A stretch of DNA of 64,000 nucleotides from Ipomoea triloba (taxonomy: Eukaryota > Streptophyta > Magnoliopsida > Solanales > Convolvulaceae). Both the position numbers and the translations under genes were made by a program. The notes under the pieces are model-generated. The model had not been told where the DNA came from and did not search any database. It worked only from the letters and a program-made list of their open reading frames with translations. Where the stretch lies: contig NC_044917.1 of NCBI RefSeq assembly GCF_003576645.1, forward strand, positions 10,426,198 through 10,490,197. The letters are read 5' to 3'. Positions 9,932-21,299 of the stretch are shown piece by piece. The number at the start of each line of letters is the position of its first letter. Within the stretch, counting starts at the first letter, position 1.

Positions 9932-11880
9932 ATGGGCGTGCAGTCCGCACATGGGCGTACCACAAATCATGATTTCTCTAGTCTTCTTGATCGGATCAAG
10001 GGGCGCATGGAGGGCTGGAAAACAAGAACGTTGTCTCTAGCGGGCAGAATCACTCTCACTAAGTCGGTGCTCAATTCTATTCCGACGTATGCCATGCAAA
10101 CCGCAGTGCTTCCTGCAGGGGTGTGTGCGGAGATAGAGAAATGTACCAGACGTTTCATATGGGGAGGTACTATGCCGGAAGGTACCCAAAACAAATTGAG
10201 TCTGGTGAATTGGGATACTGTTACGAAACCCAAGGTCGCGGGAGGGCTTGGGATTTTTAAAGTTCATGAGATGAATATGGCCTTCATGGCCAAACTAGGT
10301 TGGCGGTTGCAAAAGGAACGTGATAGCCTCTGGGTCAGAACCCTTACAACCAAGTACTCGAAGTCTGGACGTCAAAGCCGGGCCGGAGTTAGACGCGGTA
10401 GTTTTTCGAACGCATGGAAAGGAATCCTCGCAGCACAACATATTGTACAAGCTGGTATGACCAAGGTGGTTCGTGGTGGGAGTCAAACGAATTTTTGGAT
10501 GGACAAGTGGATTGACTATGAGCCTTTGAACCGTTTCTTGCGGACGCCTTTAAGTCTCCCGGATTTATATGTAAAGGCCCGTGACTTGTGGGAGGAGGGG
10601 CGAGGCTGGAAATGGGAGCTCCTTACCGACTTGCTTCCGGAAAATATTATGTCCAAGCTTCATGGTTTTGTTCTCTCTAGAGATCCAGAGTGTGACGACG
10701 AAGTTGGTTGGGGTCTCGGCCCTAACGGCGATTTCTCTATCAACTCAGCCTATGCAGCGATCACTCCCACCACTAGGTCAGGCACCCAGGAAGACTGGTT
10801 ACGAATTTGGAAGCTCAAAGTGCCTAACAGGATCTGTGTGTTTATCTGGCTTGTTCAGCATGGGTGGATTTTAACAAATGTTGAACGAGCAAGACGCCAT
10901 ATCACTTCTAATTCTTCGTGTTTATCCTGTGCAGGGCATTCGGAGGACTGCGAACACTTATTCAGACATTGCGTGGAGGCAAGAGCGATTTGGAGTGCTG
11001 CATATGGACCGACCCTGGACGCTTATCTTCGACAGCTCGTATGGAGGGAGTGGCTAACGGCCAATTTGCTAGGTGATAAGCGCATGGGTTTTGCGAAAGG
11101 ATGGCCAGAGCGTTTTTCTATTCGCCTTTGGTGGATTTGGAAATGGCAAAATGCTAAGGTGTTCAATGCTCGGAGTATGCCTATGGCCCAAAAGATCAGA
11201 TGGATTGCGACACAAGAAAGTGAGATTCAGACTGCTTTCTCCAAAGTTGAGCCACCGGGATCGAGTGCAATCCGGACTACTACCATTCAGGTTTCTTGGC
11301 AAAAACCAAGCGCGGGCTGCGTGAAAGTCAATGTAAATGGCAGTTGGTCGTCCGCCACTGGAAGGGCTAGCTGTGGGGGCGTTATCCGAGACCATGATGG
11401 CAATTGGAGGGGAGGCTTCGCTGCAAATACTGGAATCTGCTCCATCGACGCGGCTGAAACCTGGGTTGTGTGGTATGGGTTACGGTTGGCGCTAAAACGA
11501 GGCTATCGAAATATTATTGTGGAAAGTGACTCACGAACTGTGGTGGATCTTTTGGTTAATCCTAACAGCTCACGAGGTGGAAATACCAATCTCATCGAAC
11601 GATGCCGTGCGGAGTCTGATAAGTTTCATTCGGTGGAATTCCGCCACGTGTTTCGGGAACAGAACAGAGTAGCTGATGCTCTTGCGAAGGAGGCCATGTT
11701 GAGCCCGAGGGATGATTTTGAGCTGCGTACTGCACCGGATGTGATTAAACCCATGTTGTATGACGATAGCATTGGAGTGCAGTTTAACCGCCGAGTTCTT
11801 GTGACCGGGGCATCCTTTCATTAGTTTTTCTTATGTTTTTAGGTATCCCCCTCTTCTGTTTGAACCAAAAATAAATAAAT
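9932..11880 (+). mobile_element. 5'-truncated LINE: zinc-binding and RNase H part of ORF2
   Basis: An open frame of 630 codons (9932-11824) matches the C-terminal half of plant L1-type LINE proteins. It enters at the conserved LGVP-like segment just after the reverse transcriptase core (here GVQSAHGRTT), continues through LAGRITLTKSVLNSIPTYAMQ, then a zf-RVT segment (CLSCAGHSEDCEHLFRHC) and an RNase H domain. RNase H acidic residues are E509, D533 and D582, but the first expected Asp is Asn469, so the domain is probably inactive. The reverse transcriptase and endonuclease domains are missing. The 3' tail is (aaat)n, and aaataagaacccttcc flanks the insert at 9916-9931 and 11881-11896. The ATG is a coincidence of truncation, so this is a dead-on-arrival copy, fairly young because the frame is still open. 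Confidence 0.92.
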
Positions 11881-12006
11881 AAATAAGAACCCTTCCTCCC
11901 TGGCTATTGCTTTGTATGGTCGAATAGCTTTGCAAAATATATATATTAATGATCAAATAAGAACCCTTCCTCCCTGACTATTGCTTTGTACGGTCGAATA
12001 GCTTTG
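11881..12006. repeat. About 70-bp tandem duplication interrupted by the LINE
   Basis: The unit reading aagaacccttcctccctg, then ctattgctttgta, then ggtcgaatagctttgca occurs at 11884-11936 and again, preceded by atatatatattaatgatcaa, at about 11938-12006. The left half of the first unit lies before the LINE (about 9896-9931). The LINE therefore landed in one copy of a pre-existing tandem duplication. Confidence 0.8.
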
Positions 12007-12235
12007 CATCACTATGTGTGTCTATGTATGCGTCATTTATTTTACAAAGTAAAAAAGCGATTAAATTAAATGAAATTATTATACCAAATTATTGACATTT
12101 TCACAGAAGAAAAACATGAGACAAAATTGAAAGAAAAAAAATATATAGCATAGGGGCGAAATCTACACTTAGGTCTAAAGGAGGAGCAATTAAGGCGAGG
12201 GAATTTGGGATTTTAAATTTTAAATCCATCCTACG

Positions 12236-12670
12236 TTAAACCACATAGAGATCAGCCAGTTCCTCCAAAGATTCAGCAGAGCTGAAGAGGCTGCCATCAT
12301 CATCTTCATCATATGCATTTTCAAGCATCCATAGGAGGTGGTCAAACAGCACAACCTCACACTTCACTGACAGATGATCATCATCATCTTCCTCATCACT
12401 TACTCCACCCTTCTTCTTCTTCGTCTTCTTCTGCTGCTTCGACTTCTGAATCAGAGCGTTCATCAATGGATGGCTTAGGTGCTTGGAACTTATGTGGTAC
12501 CGCCGCCTTGAACTCCCCACCACAATCGTCTCACATTGTTCATCATCACCATTGTTCATGTCTTCATCTCTTGTAGACCTGGACCTCAGGCTACTGTAGG
12601 ACGAAGTTCTTGCGAGATGCCTGGACAGACTCTTGCACTTCCTTAGCAGCAAATTGATCTTCTTCATCAC
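12236..12670 (-). CDS. SAUR: SAUR-type auxin-responsive protein
   Basis: A 144-residue intronless frame. The SAUR core is visible as VVGSSRRRYHISSKHLSHPL plus MNALIQKS (about residues 50-80) and VKCEVVLFDHLLWMLENA (about 102-119), ending in an acidic ESLEELADLYVV. Between the two core blocks is an unusual charged insert, a lysine run then an aspartate/glutamate run (about 77-98). The N terminus is basic (MMKKINLLLRKCK). SAUR proteins are small plant-specific effectors that in several cases inhibit PP2C.D phosphatases and so promote cell expansion; this role is carried over from the family. Single-exon structure and short length fit. A TATA-like motif lies about 115 bp upstream. The two adjacent Met codons make the exact start uncertain by one residue. 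Confidence 0.9.
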   Translation of the reverse strand: MMKKINLLLRKCKSLSRHLARTSSYSSLRSRSTRDEDMNNGDDEQCETIVVGSSRRRYHISSKHLSHPLMNALIQKSKQQKKTKKKKGGVSDEEDDDDHLSVKCEVVLFDHLLWMLENAYDEDDDGSLFSSAESLEELADLYVV

Positions 12671-12781
12671 ATTCAGTTCGAGAGCTTGCCGAGATGGATC
12701 TGAGAGCTTAAGCTAAAGCTAGCTAGCTAGCTTAGCTGCACAAGAAGAGTGACAGATATAGATGTAGGGCAACTGATGTGC

Positions 12782-12790
12782 CTATATATT
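12782..12790 (-). promoter_or_regulatory. Candidate TATA box of the SAUR gene
   Basis: Read on the minus strand this is atatatagg, about 115 bases before the SAUR start codon, a usual distance. Confidence 0.45.
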
Positions 12791-12799
12791 CATTCAACA

Positions 12800-13345
12800 G
12801 CAAGGAAATGGAAAGTTACACAGGGAATTAATGGGTGAAAGGTCACTGTTTTCTGGTACATTCCCAAGTGTGTGCCAACCTAGATTGCAACCAAAATATT
12901 CCATCTGATGGGAACAACCCACCTTTCAGGGGTCAGAATACTTACTACTTCTGTTTTGGAAAACGACGAATTTACTAAAATATCAGTAGACACAACCTTT
13001 CAGATCATGAACTCTTTGATCGAACTGTCACATCAGACATGATCTTTTTTATTGCCAAGATATTACTCTTCTATCTGTTTTGCTTTATGTTTGTTTGCTA
13101 AGGTAGATGATGCTGATTAGCTCAGCAACAAACAACATCATTACTGGTGGGTGCCCAACATTGATTTGCTCTGTAGTCTCTACAGCTAAAAATATAAGTA
13201 ATCAAGTATGGCCTGGTTAAAGGATACAGTAGCCAAAAGGTCCAAAATATACGAGACATTCGAAATCATTAAATTCAAAATACATACAAATATGAGCTGG
13301 TAAAATAGTTGAAACTGATGGACATGAAAATTCAGGAGTTTTATA
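12800..13345. other. Intergenic DNA between the SAUR and YchF genes
   Basis: No gene was recognised. The two flanking genes are both on the minus strand, so this stretch should hold the SAUR promoter and part of the YchF 3' flank. Confidence 0.5.
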
Positions 13346-13354
13346 CACAGACTT

Positions 13355-13495
13355 GTTTGGCATTGGGTTAGCCTGCGCGGGCCAGGCCAATTAGGCCCGC
13401 TCCTTCATGGGCCAATTTTTTCGTAGCCCTAACCTGCCCCACCGTGGGGCGAGTGCAAGCCAGCCAGCGGGCTTCGGCCCCGCTTTGACAGTACT
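13355..13495. repeat. GC-rich palindromic patch, probable transposon remnant
   Basis: A local GC-rich island in AT-rich DNA with gcgggccaggcc, aggcccgc, atgggcca and gcgggcttcggccccgc words. GC-rich, self-complementary blocks like this occur in several hAT-like repeats of plants. Ends and target-site duplication were not found. Confidence 0.3.
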
Positions 13496-13909
13496 AATTA
13501 TTACTATAAGCAGTAATTGAAGGATTTCATCTAAAACTGTTAAAGCTAATGGATAGAGTGCAGGCTGAACAATAAAAAAAATCCATCATACTTTTTATCT
13601 TAATTTCCTTTTAATCTTTTGTACATTTCCTGTTTCGGATACAAATGTATTTATATCAGGCAGACCTTCACCAACTGGGAAGAATATAAATAAATAAAAA
13701 CAAACATATAAGAATACTCCATACAAAAGATTAATAGGTCACTATTTGAGAGGCACTATCACAAAGATATGTGGTATGAATCTCAAGTACTGAACAAAAT
13801 GAAAAACTCCCACCTGCAATGGCAAAGTATGAAGCTCGGAGGCAGTCAGAAGCTTGCTCAGCAGAATCAGAGGCTTCTTTAAATTTTACAATTAACTCCT
13901 TGACTCTAA

Positions 13910-16900
13910 TCACACATTGAAGCGAAATAGCATCACGTCCCCTTCTTGGACGACATACTCTTTACCCTCTGACCTCAACTACATAAACCAAGGTAGATCA
14001 CATAAGCTTAGTGATATTGGTGAATTCAAAAATGGACCGTGATAGATTTCAAAATGCAAAAACCATACAGAAAACATAAACAGCACTTGGAAAAACAAAC
14101 TTACAAGTCCTTTCTCTCTTGCAGCTGCAAATGATCCAGCAGCAACAAAATCATCATAAGCAACCTGAGATAAAACATTTCATCAATTAAAATTGAAATG
14201 CACCACCATCCATCAAAAGCACCCATACATGTTAGGGTTATTCATGTTCTGACCAAAACCAATCACCTTTCAAACTCATGGTATTCTTGAGGGAACTGTT
14301 TTAGATACCTTTGCATTTTACAAAATGACTAGAAAAGGAATGCCTTTATTTTTAAGTAATCTAACACAGAAAAAATGGAAAACTTCTGCATCAAAATTCA
14401 CAATTATCATTGATACTAACCGTCTCTGCTCGAATGAAACCCTTTTCAAAGTCAGAATGTATAACTCCAGCTGCTTGAGGTGCAGTCATGCCTACATAAA
14501 CATTATGATTAGACACTTATGTTTAACAAAATTGTAAACCATCTGCACAGCAGTATAAATGCAAGTTTACCAAAACTGTCTCCCCCTAAAGAAAAAAATG
14601 TGCCGATAATTTAAAAAATGAAAAAGTTTAAAATGTAAAAAATGAAACATAGCAGTAGGCAGTACAGAACTGAAGAACTTACCAGATAGTATGGTCCAAG
14701 CTTTTGTTTCCTGTAAGATACAAGGACAATTATGTTAATATGGTGAACTTACAAAATTTATAGTAATGCATAGTTATTCACCTCACCTTCTCGCCAGAAG
14801 TGAAGTATGTTCTCAAACCCAGTAGGGCATATGTTGTCCTAATAAGATTTCCAAGGCCACTTTCATTAACACCAAGTGATTTTAAATATTCCATCCTTTC
14901 ATCTAGAGCCAGTTCAGCTAGCTCTGATTCAACCTGCATCAAAAAGCTCCCAGGTTCAGTTGCAACACCATGATGCCAATACCATATTCATCAGGTAAAG
15001 TCAACTTTGAATACTTTTTGAAAAACCAGTGGATACATACTCAGACACATTGACCCCTTCTTCATATTTTACTAAAAGATGGGGAAAGAAATGATCTTTG
15101 TTCTTTTTTCTTTTTTTCTTTTTTTTTGGAGTGGGAGGGGAAGAACCTGTGCAGAGATGGTTACAACACCAGATTGTAACTCGGAAGCAGTATTCATCAC
15201 TTCTTTAACATGAGTGTTGTTTTCAGGCTGAGCTACTTCTGACTCTGCAACATTAGCCACATATATGACTGGTTTCATTGTAAGTAAACAAAGATGGTTC
15301 ACAGCATCCTTTTCAAAATCTGTTAAGGACACTGATCTAGCTGGTTTTCCATCCATTAGTGCCTGTTTAATTCTTTCCAGGGCAGACTTTTCTGCTTCTT
15401 CCTGAATCAAGTAAGTTACAAAATGATTTTTTAAACCCTATGATATTAACAGTGTCAATACAAAAAGAAAGAACATTCAAGCACGCTTTTACCTTAAGTT
15501 TAGACACTGAATCTTTAGCTCTGCCTTTTTTAAGTTTCTCCAATCTTTTTTCAATCTGCATTTCTTGTATGGTATACAATTTAGTTCTATTAGTCAACAT
15601 GCCTAAGCAAGGCACAAATAAATGATTATCAAAATACCTGGTCCAAGTCTGAGAACACCAACTCTAGGTTGATTACATCAATATCAGACCTTGGATCAAC
15701 TTTCCCATTCACGTGAACAATGTCATTATCCTCAAAACAGCGCACAACCTAAAACAATAACAGAATATAACCACAAATGTAGAGTGATTTGAAACAAGAG
15801 AGCAGTAATCCATGATGAAAATGTAAGAATTCATGCACGGTACTTTCTCTCTTTTATATACTGTGAGACCGAGAATGAACATCGAAAGGGAAGCTTAAAA
15901 TGCATTCCCACCTGATCCAAGGAGGTGGAATGAGTCAGGATGAACTAAAATTAGATGGTTCCTGACACCTCGACTCTCAATTTATTAGCCCGAAAGGATA
16001 AGAATTAAAACAGAAACCACTATAAACATACCTGAAGTATGGAGTCCACTTCACGAATGTGTGACAAGAATTTATTACCCAAACCCTGCCATCATCAAAT
16101 TGTGTTACTTTGATTTTTAGTTTTTTACAACAGACTGACAGAGTATTAAAAAGGAACCAATTAATAATGTATTAGAACACAACAAATTTTGATTGCAGAT
16201 GAGATACAGTTGGTTAAATAAAGTAAAAGATTTGCACCTCTCCTTGGCTGGCTCCCTTTACAAGCCCAGCAATATCAACAAATTCTATCGATGCTGGGAC
16301 AGCTCGTTGTGATTTGCTCAGATCAGAGAGCACACTGAGACGAGGATCTGGGACAGCTACTATCCCTACATTTGGTTCTATTGTGCAGAAAGGAAAATTA
16401 GCAGCCTGAGCCTTTCCATTCTCAACCTGCAAGAATAAAACGGTACAAGACAATTAGTAGTTCAAGTAAACTTTCTGCAATCACACTCATACTAACTGAT
16501 TGTAAAACCATTCAATCAGCAATCACACTCCTACACTAGAACCGCTAGCCACTTTGTTACCCTCATTTCCATCCCAAAAGCAGCATGTATACAACTATGA
16601 GATGTTAAAACTTGTTAAGGAGAGTCCAACTTTGAAAAATATTTTTAGCATACAAGGGCACCACAAACCCAATCCCAAGAAGCACAAACACATGTATGCT
16701 TACAACAGCCGTAAATATATACATAAATTTTAACAGATTAAGCTAAAAACACAGTTAATTGAGCTTCCGAAACTGTACTCTGATTATCTTCGCGTAGGGA
16801 CATTTATACAAATACATAATGGACAAACGCGTTCGTCTTAGAAATAGATTATGAAAGCCGCAAATAAATGTGCATATACACGAGTTAGAGATAGAAAAAC

Positions 16901-17126
16901 TTACAACGGCGTTGAATAGAGTGGATTTTCCTACATTGGGAAGGCCAACAATCCCAGCTTTCAAACTCATGCTTATTTTTGCTGCGGAGAACTGCCGCGT
17001 CTTCACGAGTAGAGAATGGGTGGTTTCTGAATGTTTAAGCCATCGGAGAGCAGAGTTTTGCAAGAGAGAAGACCTTAGTGGAAGTGCTACTGAAGGAAGA
17101 AGCTGAGAGCATGCTATTCTCGCCAT
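13910..17126 (-). CDS. Organellar YchF-type ribosome-associated ATPase, eleven exons
   Basis: Exons (plus-strand coordinates, 5' to 3'): 16905-17126, 16238-16426, 16032-16085, 15638-15748, 15493-15555, 15147-15401, 14787-14933, 14683-14710, 14421-14491, 14105-14164, 13910-13978. All junctions obey GT-AG and the join reads through to 422 residues. Residues 1-52 are basic and Ser-rich, a likely chloroplast or mitochondrial transit peptide; the body starts at MSLKAGIVG. Motifs: Walker [10 protein letters not shown] (61-69), G3-type DIAG (125-128), and NVAE (263-266) in place of NKxD, the change that makes YchF/OLA1 proteins prefer ATP to GTP. The C-terminal TGS-type domain ends [11 protein letters not shown]. 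Bacterial YchF binds ribosomes; a similar organellar role is inferred. The first ATG is at 17126; the TTG-led extension upstream is not used. Exon 8 is only 28 nt. The gene looks intact. Confidence 0.95.
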
Positions 17127-17129
17127 TGC

Positions 17130-17462
17130 CTCTGTGCTTGCCAAAGAGGCGTTCGTTTATCTACGATTCTACGCTGCGAAAGAGACTACAAAACCAAACC
17201 AAAGTAAAGCCACTACTCTTTCAAATGCGCCCTTGTTAAAATTTGATAATATTATATGCCCTACATTTACCATTTACACACTTCTCACTTTTGTGTGAAA
17301 AGTTTGAGCAAATACAAATTTTAGTAATACGAGTATTAGCAAAATAATAAGTTTGGTTTAGATGTTTAATCACTATTAATTTTTATCTACGAATATTATT
17401 TTCATGTCAAAAATTAATCACGCTAATTACTCATCCGATTGAAATATGTTAGAATGTGTAAT
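17130..17462. other. 5' flank of the YchF gene
   Basis: Leader and promoter of the minus-strand YchF gene, then AT-rich sequence. No clear TATA box was chosen. Confidence 0.45.
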
Positions 17463-17464
17463 TC

Positions 17465-18540
17465 ATAAGGGTATTTTCGTCACTACTGAAAAATTGACTA
17501 AGTGTTTAGACGAAATATGAGCAGCGTGTAGGCTCTTTATGTATTATGAATTGCTTCGCCTTTCTCAAGGTACTCCTATTTATACAAGTTATGGAGGATT
17601 TCTCTCGCAACCCTAAACTACCATATAATACTTTAGGATTTCTTTCCTTATTACATTTGGAATGCTTTCCTAATCTATTTGATATTCTTTCCATATTCTT
17701 CGCATGAGATTCGCGCTAGCCGTCATCATCTTTATGAAACTTCCCAAATGCCTCCCTTACACTACCTTACCCGCTCCGCCCTTCGATTTCGACCTTCATG
17801 ACCCGGGCACGGCTCATAAATCGGTCAAGCCACCTTCTTTCCTTCGGCCTTCTTAATGCCTTTTCCTCTCCATTGTAATTAATTGTTTCAATAACACTAC
17901 AAAGTAGTCTACTGAATAAGCTCAATAAATAGATCCGCGACTGGCCGATTGATCGCCAGTCGACCATCACCAACTGACATTTCATGGGCCGCCTCCCGGC
18001 TCTCGTCGAATCCCTCGAGCTCACCTTGAGTCCCCTGTCTTCATCGTCAATCGTCCCCTTCCTTCGTCCGAGTGTAAGGTCCCGAGTCATAGTCCTTCCC
18101 CCATCGTATAGTCCCTCATTTCCCCGAGCCACGCATAGCTCGACTTGGGAAAATACCATATCTTCTCTTTGCTTTTGCTCACGCTTCTCCCCTATATAGA
18201 AGTTTTTTACTCCCTTGCCCTTTACTTTCCCGAGTTACACGAAGCACAGCTTGGCAAAGTATTAATAACTAAGCTTCCTTTCGTTTATCTGCATTTTCAC
18301 TCCCTTCTCTTAGCATTAGAAAATTTTACTCCCCCCAGTCCCTCACTTTCCAAAGTTACGCGACGTACGACTCTAAAAAGTACTTGTACTCCGACCTTCT
18401 AACCGTTAATTCGACTTCTCCCCCTTTGCTCCATTCTTTCCCGTCTTTAGAGAAAATTGTTACTCCCCCCCAGTCCCTCACTTTCCCGAGTTACGCGAAG
18501 CACAACTCGGAAAATTACTTGTAACTGGGCTCCCGTACAA
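17465..18540 (-). repeat. Possible solo LTR with tandem repeats
   Basis: On the minus strand a TATA box (tataaata, about 17576-17583) precedes a leader-like segment, as in an LTR. Upstream of it, in what would be U3, the words ctttcccgagttacgcgaag and close variants recur at about 18120, 18228, 18350 and 18482 with a period of roughly 110-130 bp. No TG..CA ends, primer-binding site or gag/pol sequence were found. An alternative is an unclassified tandem repeat region. Open frames here on both strands are not recognisable proteins. Confidence 0.35.
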
Positions 18541-18544
18541 TTCA

Positions 18545-19155
18545 TATGGTATTTCAATATCTACATGGTTATTTGGTATTTATGGTAAGATAGGGTATTT
18601 TATGGGGTAGGAGCTAATTTTGATTGGCTTTGATAGCCCTTCCATAATTGTTTGATTGCCATTTAACGCTTTACTTTATTGTAGCTTCGACCAACCGTTA
18701 TTCATATCCCATCAGCAATTATTTATATCGAGGGAGGAAAATTAAAAAAATGCATTTTATTTGAATAAAATAGTTAGGTAGGATGTTTATATAACAAATT
18801 TACTTACCATTCACTCTAAGATTAACTAGATTAAATGTTGGTGAACCAACAGTTGATTCTAACAACGACTGCGTATTATTGAACAATCTATTCAGTCGGA
18901 ACAACGATGCTTGTCTATTATTATAACTAAATTGTGATTATTAAATGACTAAACCTACAACCTGCCTTATTATTATTATTATTACTATTATATTATTGAA
19001 CATTGCAATTAATAATTTTAGTATAGAATTGTATTACGAATATGAACGTAGGAAATAATATATTGTATTAGGAATTGTATTACCATATGTACAATTATAA
19101 TACGAATATGAATTGTATTACTATATTTTATATAATAGTGTTTTAGACTGGAAGT
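18545..19155. other. AT-rich intergenic DNA, no gene seen
   Basis: Contains a short (att)n stretch near 18968-18990 and related words such as ttgtattacgaatatgaa repeated near 19028-19120. Nothing coding was recognised. Confidence 0.5.
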
Positions 19156-19167
19156 TAAAATGAAAAG

Positions 19168-19462
19168 TTTTATTTTTATTTTTTGAAGGTAAACGTAGCT
19201 ATTCCATTAATTCATAACATAAAACGTTTACATCAATGATTAATGAAATGGTAAACCATTCCTTACAGTCAGACATATAAACAACTTTTCTAACTATGCT
19301 ATAGAAATCTTGAATCGCAGACTGTTTCATAACTATGAAGCTATGTTCCTTCAGGGAGTTAAAGCTTCATCAAAGATCTGGGTCTTCGTCATCATTCTTT
19401 TTTGCTCGTCCAGGATAAGATCAACCCTTTGTCGAAACCAAACTAAACGATTTATGCTAATG
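19168..19462 (-). mobile_element. Short non-LTR retroposon 3' fragment
   Basis: Read on the minus strand the segment ends in an A-rich tail (aaaaaataaaaataaaa). It is flanked by an 11-bp direct repeat aaaatgaaaag (19157-19167 and 19463-19473). No protein domain is recognisable, so it is probably the 3' untranslated end of a LINE. The direct repeat is A-rich and could partly be chance. Confidence 0.5.
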
Positions 19463-19474
19463 AAAATGAAAAGC

Positions 19475-20055
19475 TCGTGAAAGTAACGAGAGGATAAATG
19501 CTCGTGAAACTAACGAGAGGAAAACATAATAATAGAGAAAATAAAAAGTGGGTAAAGTCAAAGTAGGGTTGGGAGTTAGACTACCAACACAAACCCTAAT
19601 ATCTACCTACTATTATTTTATTTAAAGGGAGAGAAAATGGAAGAAGAAGATCTGTGACGATGGTCAGAGGCGGATGGAGCTGCGACGGTGGTCAGGGCGG
19701 AAGAAGAGCGCGAGCAGACATAGAAGGTGACCAAAATCGCCGACTCAAAACTCCATTAGAGCTCCGGCCGGAGGCCGGCCGTGGAAGCCGAAGTTGAGCA
19801 GCAGAGAAAGACATTTGATTTTAGAGAGAAAAAGGAGGCCGCATTAGGGTTTTCTACTAAACTTATAGAGTTTTATTTTTATTAATAATATAAATTACAC
19901 AATGACTTTTCTCAAAAAAAAAAAATAAAAATTACAGACATTTTAATTTTTATACCACTTATTTCCTTCGTACTCCTAATAATTACTATTCCCTACCAAC
20001 TTGATTCCGGCAAGTTTTCTCTGTTCTTCGAAGTTGAAGCCGGAAGTGACAAATT
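19475..20055. other. Intergenic DNA with a GC-richer patch
   Basis: A patch at about 19637-19830 is GC-rich and purine-rich (ggtcagggcggaagaagagc, ggccggaggccggcc) but codes for nothing recognisable. A small duplication (gctcgtgaaagtaacgagag) lies at 19472-19520. Confidence 0.45.
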
Positions 20056-20059
20056 GACG

Positions 20060-20355
20060 AAGCAGCGAAGCTGTATGACTGTCTCGCCCACGCCGCCCAC
20101 CCATAGCTAAGGTTCGAATTTCCAAGATTAGCCGTTTGCCCCGCACATTAGTCAGCAATAGTCAATTCTCAACGGTTAAAAATTGAGGTATTAAATTTGA
20201 GCATAACCAAATTAGCAAAATTAGGGATTTAGGGTTCTATATAAATTGTGGTAATTTGCAATATCAAATTCTCAATTAGTAATCTCCTATCTCCTTTCTT
20301 GTATAGTTATTTCAGTGTTTGTATCGGATTTGTCGGCCACGGGCAACTAAACAAG
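20060..20355. repeat. Duplicated promoter-like block, copy A
   Basis: The block shares with 22598-22900 the ordered words gtctcgcccac, ccatagc, aaaaattgaggtattaaat, gcaaaattagggatttaggg, ttctatataaa, ctgtggtaat/ttgtggtaat and ggcaac, over roughly 290 bp. The conserved ttctatataaa reads as a TATA box. No gene follows either copy: copy A is followed by AT-rich DNA and a broken hAT transposase. Confidence 0.7.
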
Positions 20356-20734
20356 GTACTCTACTGTTAATGTTTAATTCTTTATCAATATCTGTTAATT
20401 GCAAAATCAGAGAAGCCATGCCTGGTGTAAAATTTAATTCTTCAAATCGTTGAAGCTGCATTATGCATTTAGGTGATAAAAAAATATTGTTAAATTTCTA
20501 ATTGTGTATTTGTGTTTCAATTCTAATTGCAATAGCAGTACTCTAATTGTGTTTGAATTGATGAATTTTAATTGCAATACTCTATTGTTGTCTTTGTTAA
20601 TCCTCTAGGCGTTTTTTTTTTTTTTTTTTAAGACTACTTTTATAATAATTATTTTATAAAATGTTACCTAAAAAACATTTATTGAAAAAAAAGAAGAAAG
20701 AAACAAGTTGAGCAGTTGGTAGAATAACAAAGAA

Positions 20735-21165
20735 GAGCTATGAATAAATTTATTAAAATAGTAGGATCCTCTAATGAGAATTTGGAGAGATTAAGTGTAG
20801 ATAATCTTAGTCAATCTAATAAAAACTTGAGTAACCAAGATCATATTAATGAGGATATTGTAATTTGAGTAAACATGATAATGTAATAAATAATAGTCCT
20901 TTGAGTGAACATGGTAATTTATTAAATGAGTATAATGTTGAAAATATATTGGTTGATAAACAATTTGTCCCTTATTTTGATATTTGTATAACTCTAAAAA
21001 TTGGTCTAATCTTGATAACCAATCAAGAGATATTTTGGTTGAAAAGGGGCTATAAGTGAATTAAATATTGTGTTTCCTTTAGTTAATACCTCTAGGCATT
21101 TTTCATATGTTTATTATACTAGAAATGGAGAAACTAGTGATAAAAAATGGTTGGTTTTATTTTAA
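20735..21165 (+). pseudogene. Broken hAT-superfamily transposase, N-terminal TTF-type part
   Basis: Fragments in different frames match the N-terminal part of plant hAT-like transposases of the zf-TTF / zinc finger MYM-type 1-like group. In order these are a polar leader (NKFIKIVGSSNENLERL), a segment reading [19 protein letters not shown], then [18 protein letters not shown] and a [10 protein letters not shown] motif. At least one stop and two frameshifts separate them, and the catalytic dimerisation part is missing. A lysine-rich stretch just upstream (about 20680-20730) fits the usual basic start. The 3' flank to about 21290 resembles 23725-23850, suggesting shared element termini. Confidence 0.75.
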
Positions 21166-21299
21166 ATTAGTTGACATTAGTATTTTTGTACTAATATATT
21201 GAACTTAAAATTTAGTTATAAAAATTTATGTTAACTTTTGTACATGGTATAGGATCGGCTCTCAGTTCACATTGCCTTATGGCCCACTCTTTTGTTGTT

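Noticed and set aside
9932..11824. Treating the 630-codon frame as a host gene
   Set aside because: It starts in the middle of a LINE ORF2 and is bounded by a target-site duplication, so the ATG is accidental.
12313..12576. Plus-strand open frame antisense to the SAUR gene
   Set aside because: It is the shadow of a Ser/Asp/Lys-rich coding strand; no similarity was recognised.
17767..18402. Open frames in the possible LTR region
   Set aside because: No protein family is recognisable and they cross tandem repeat units.
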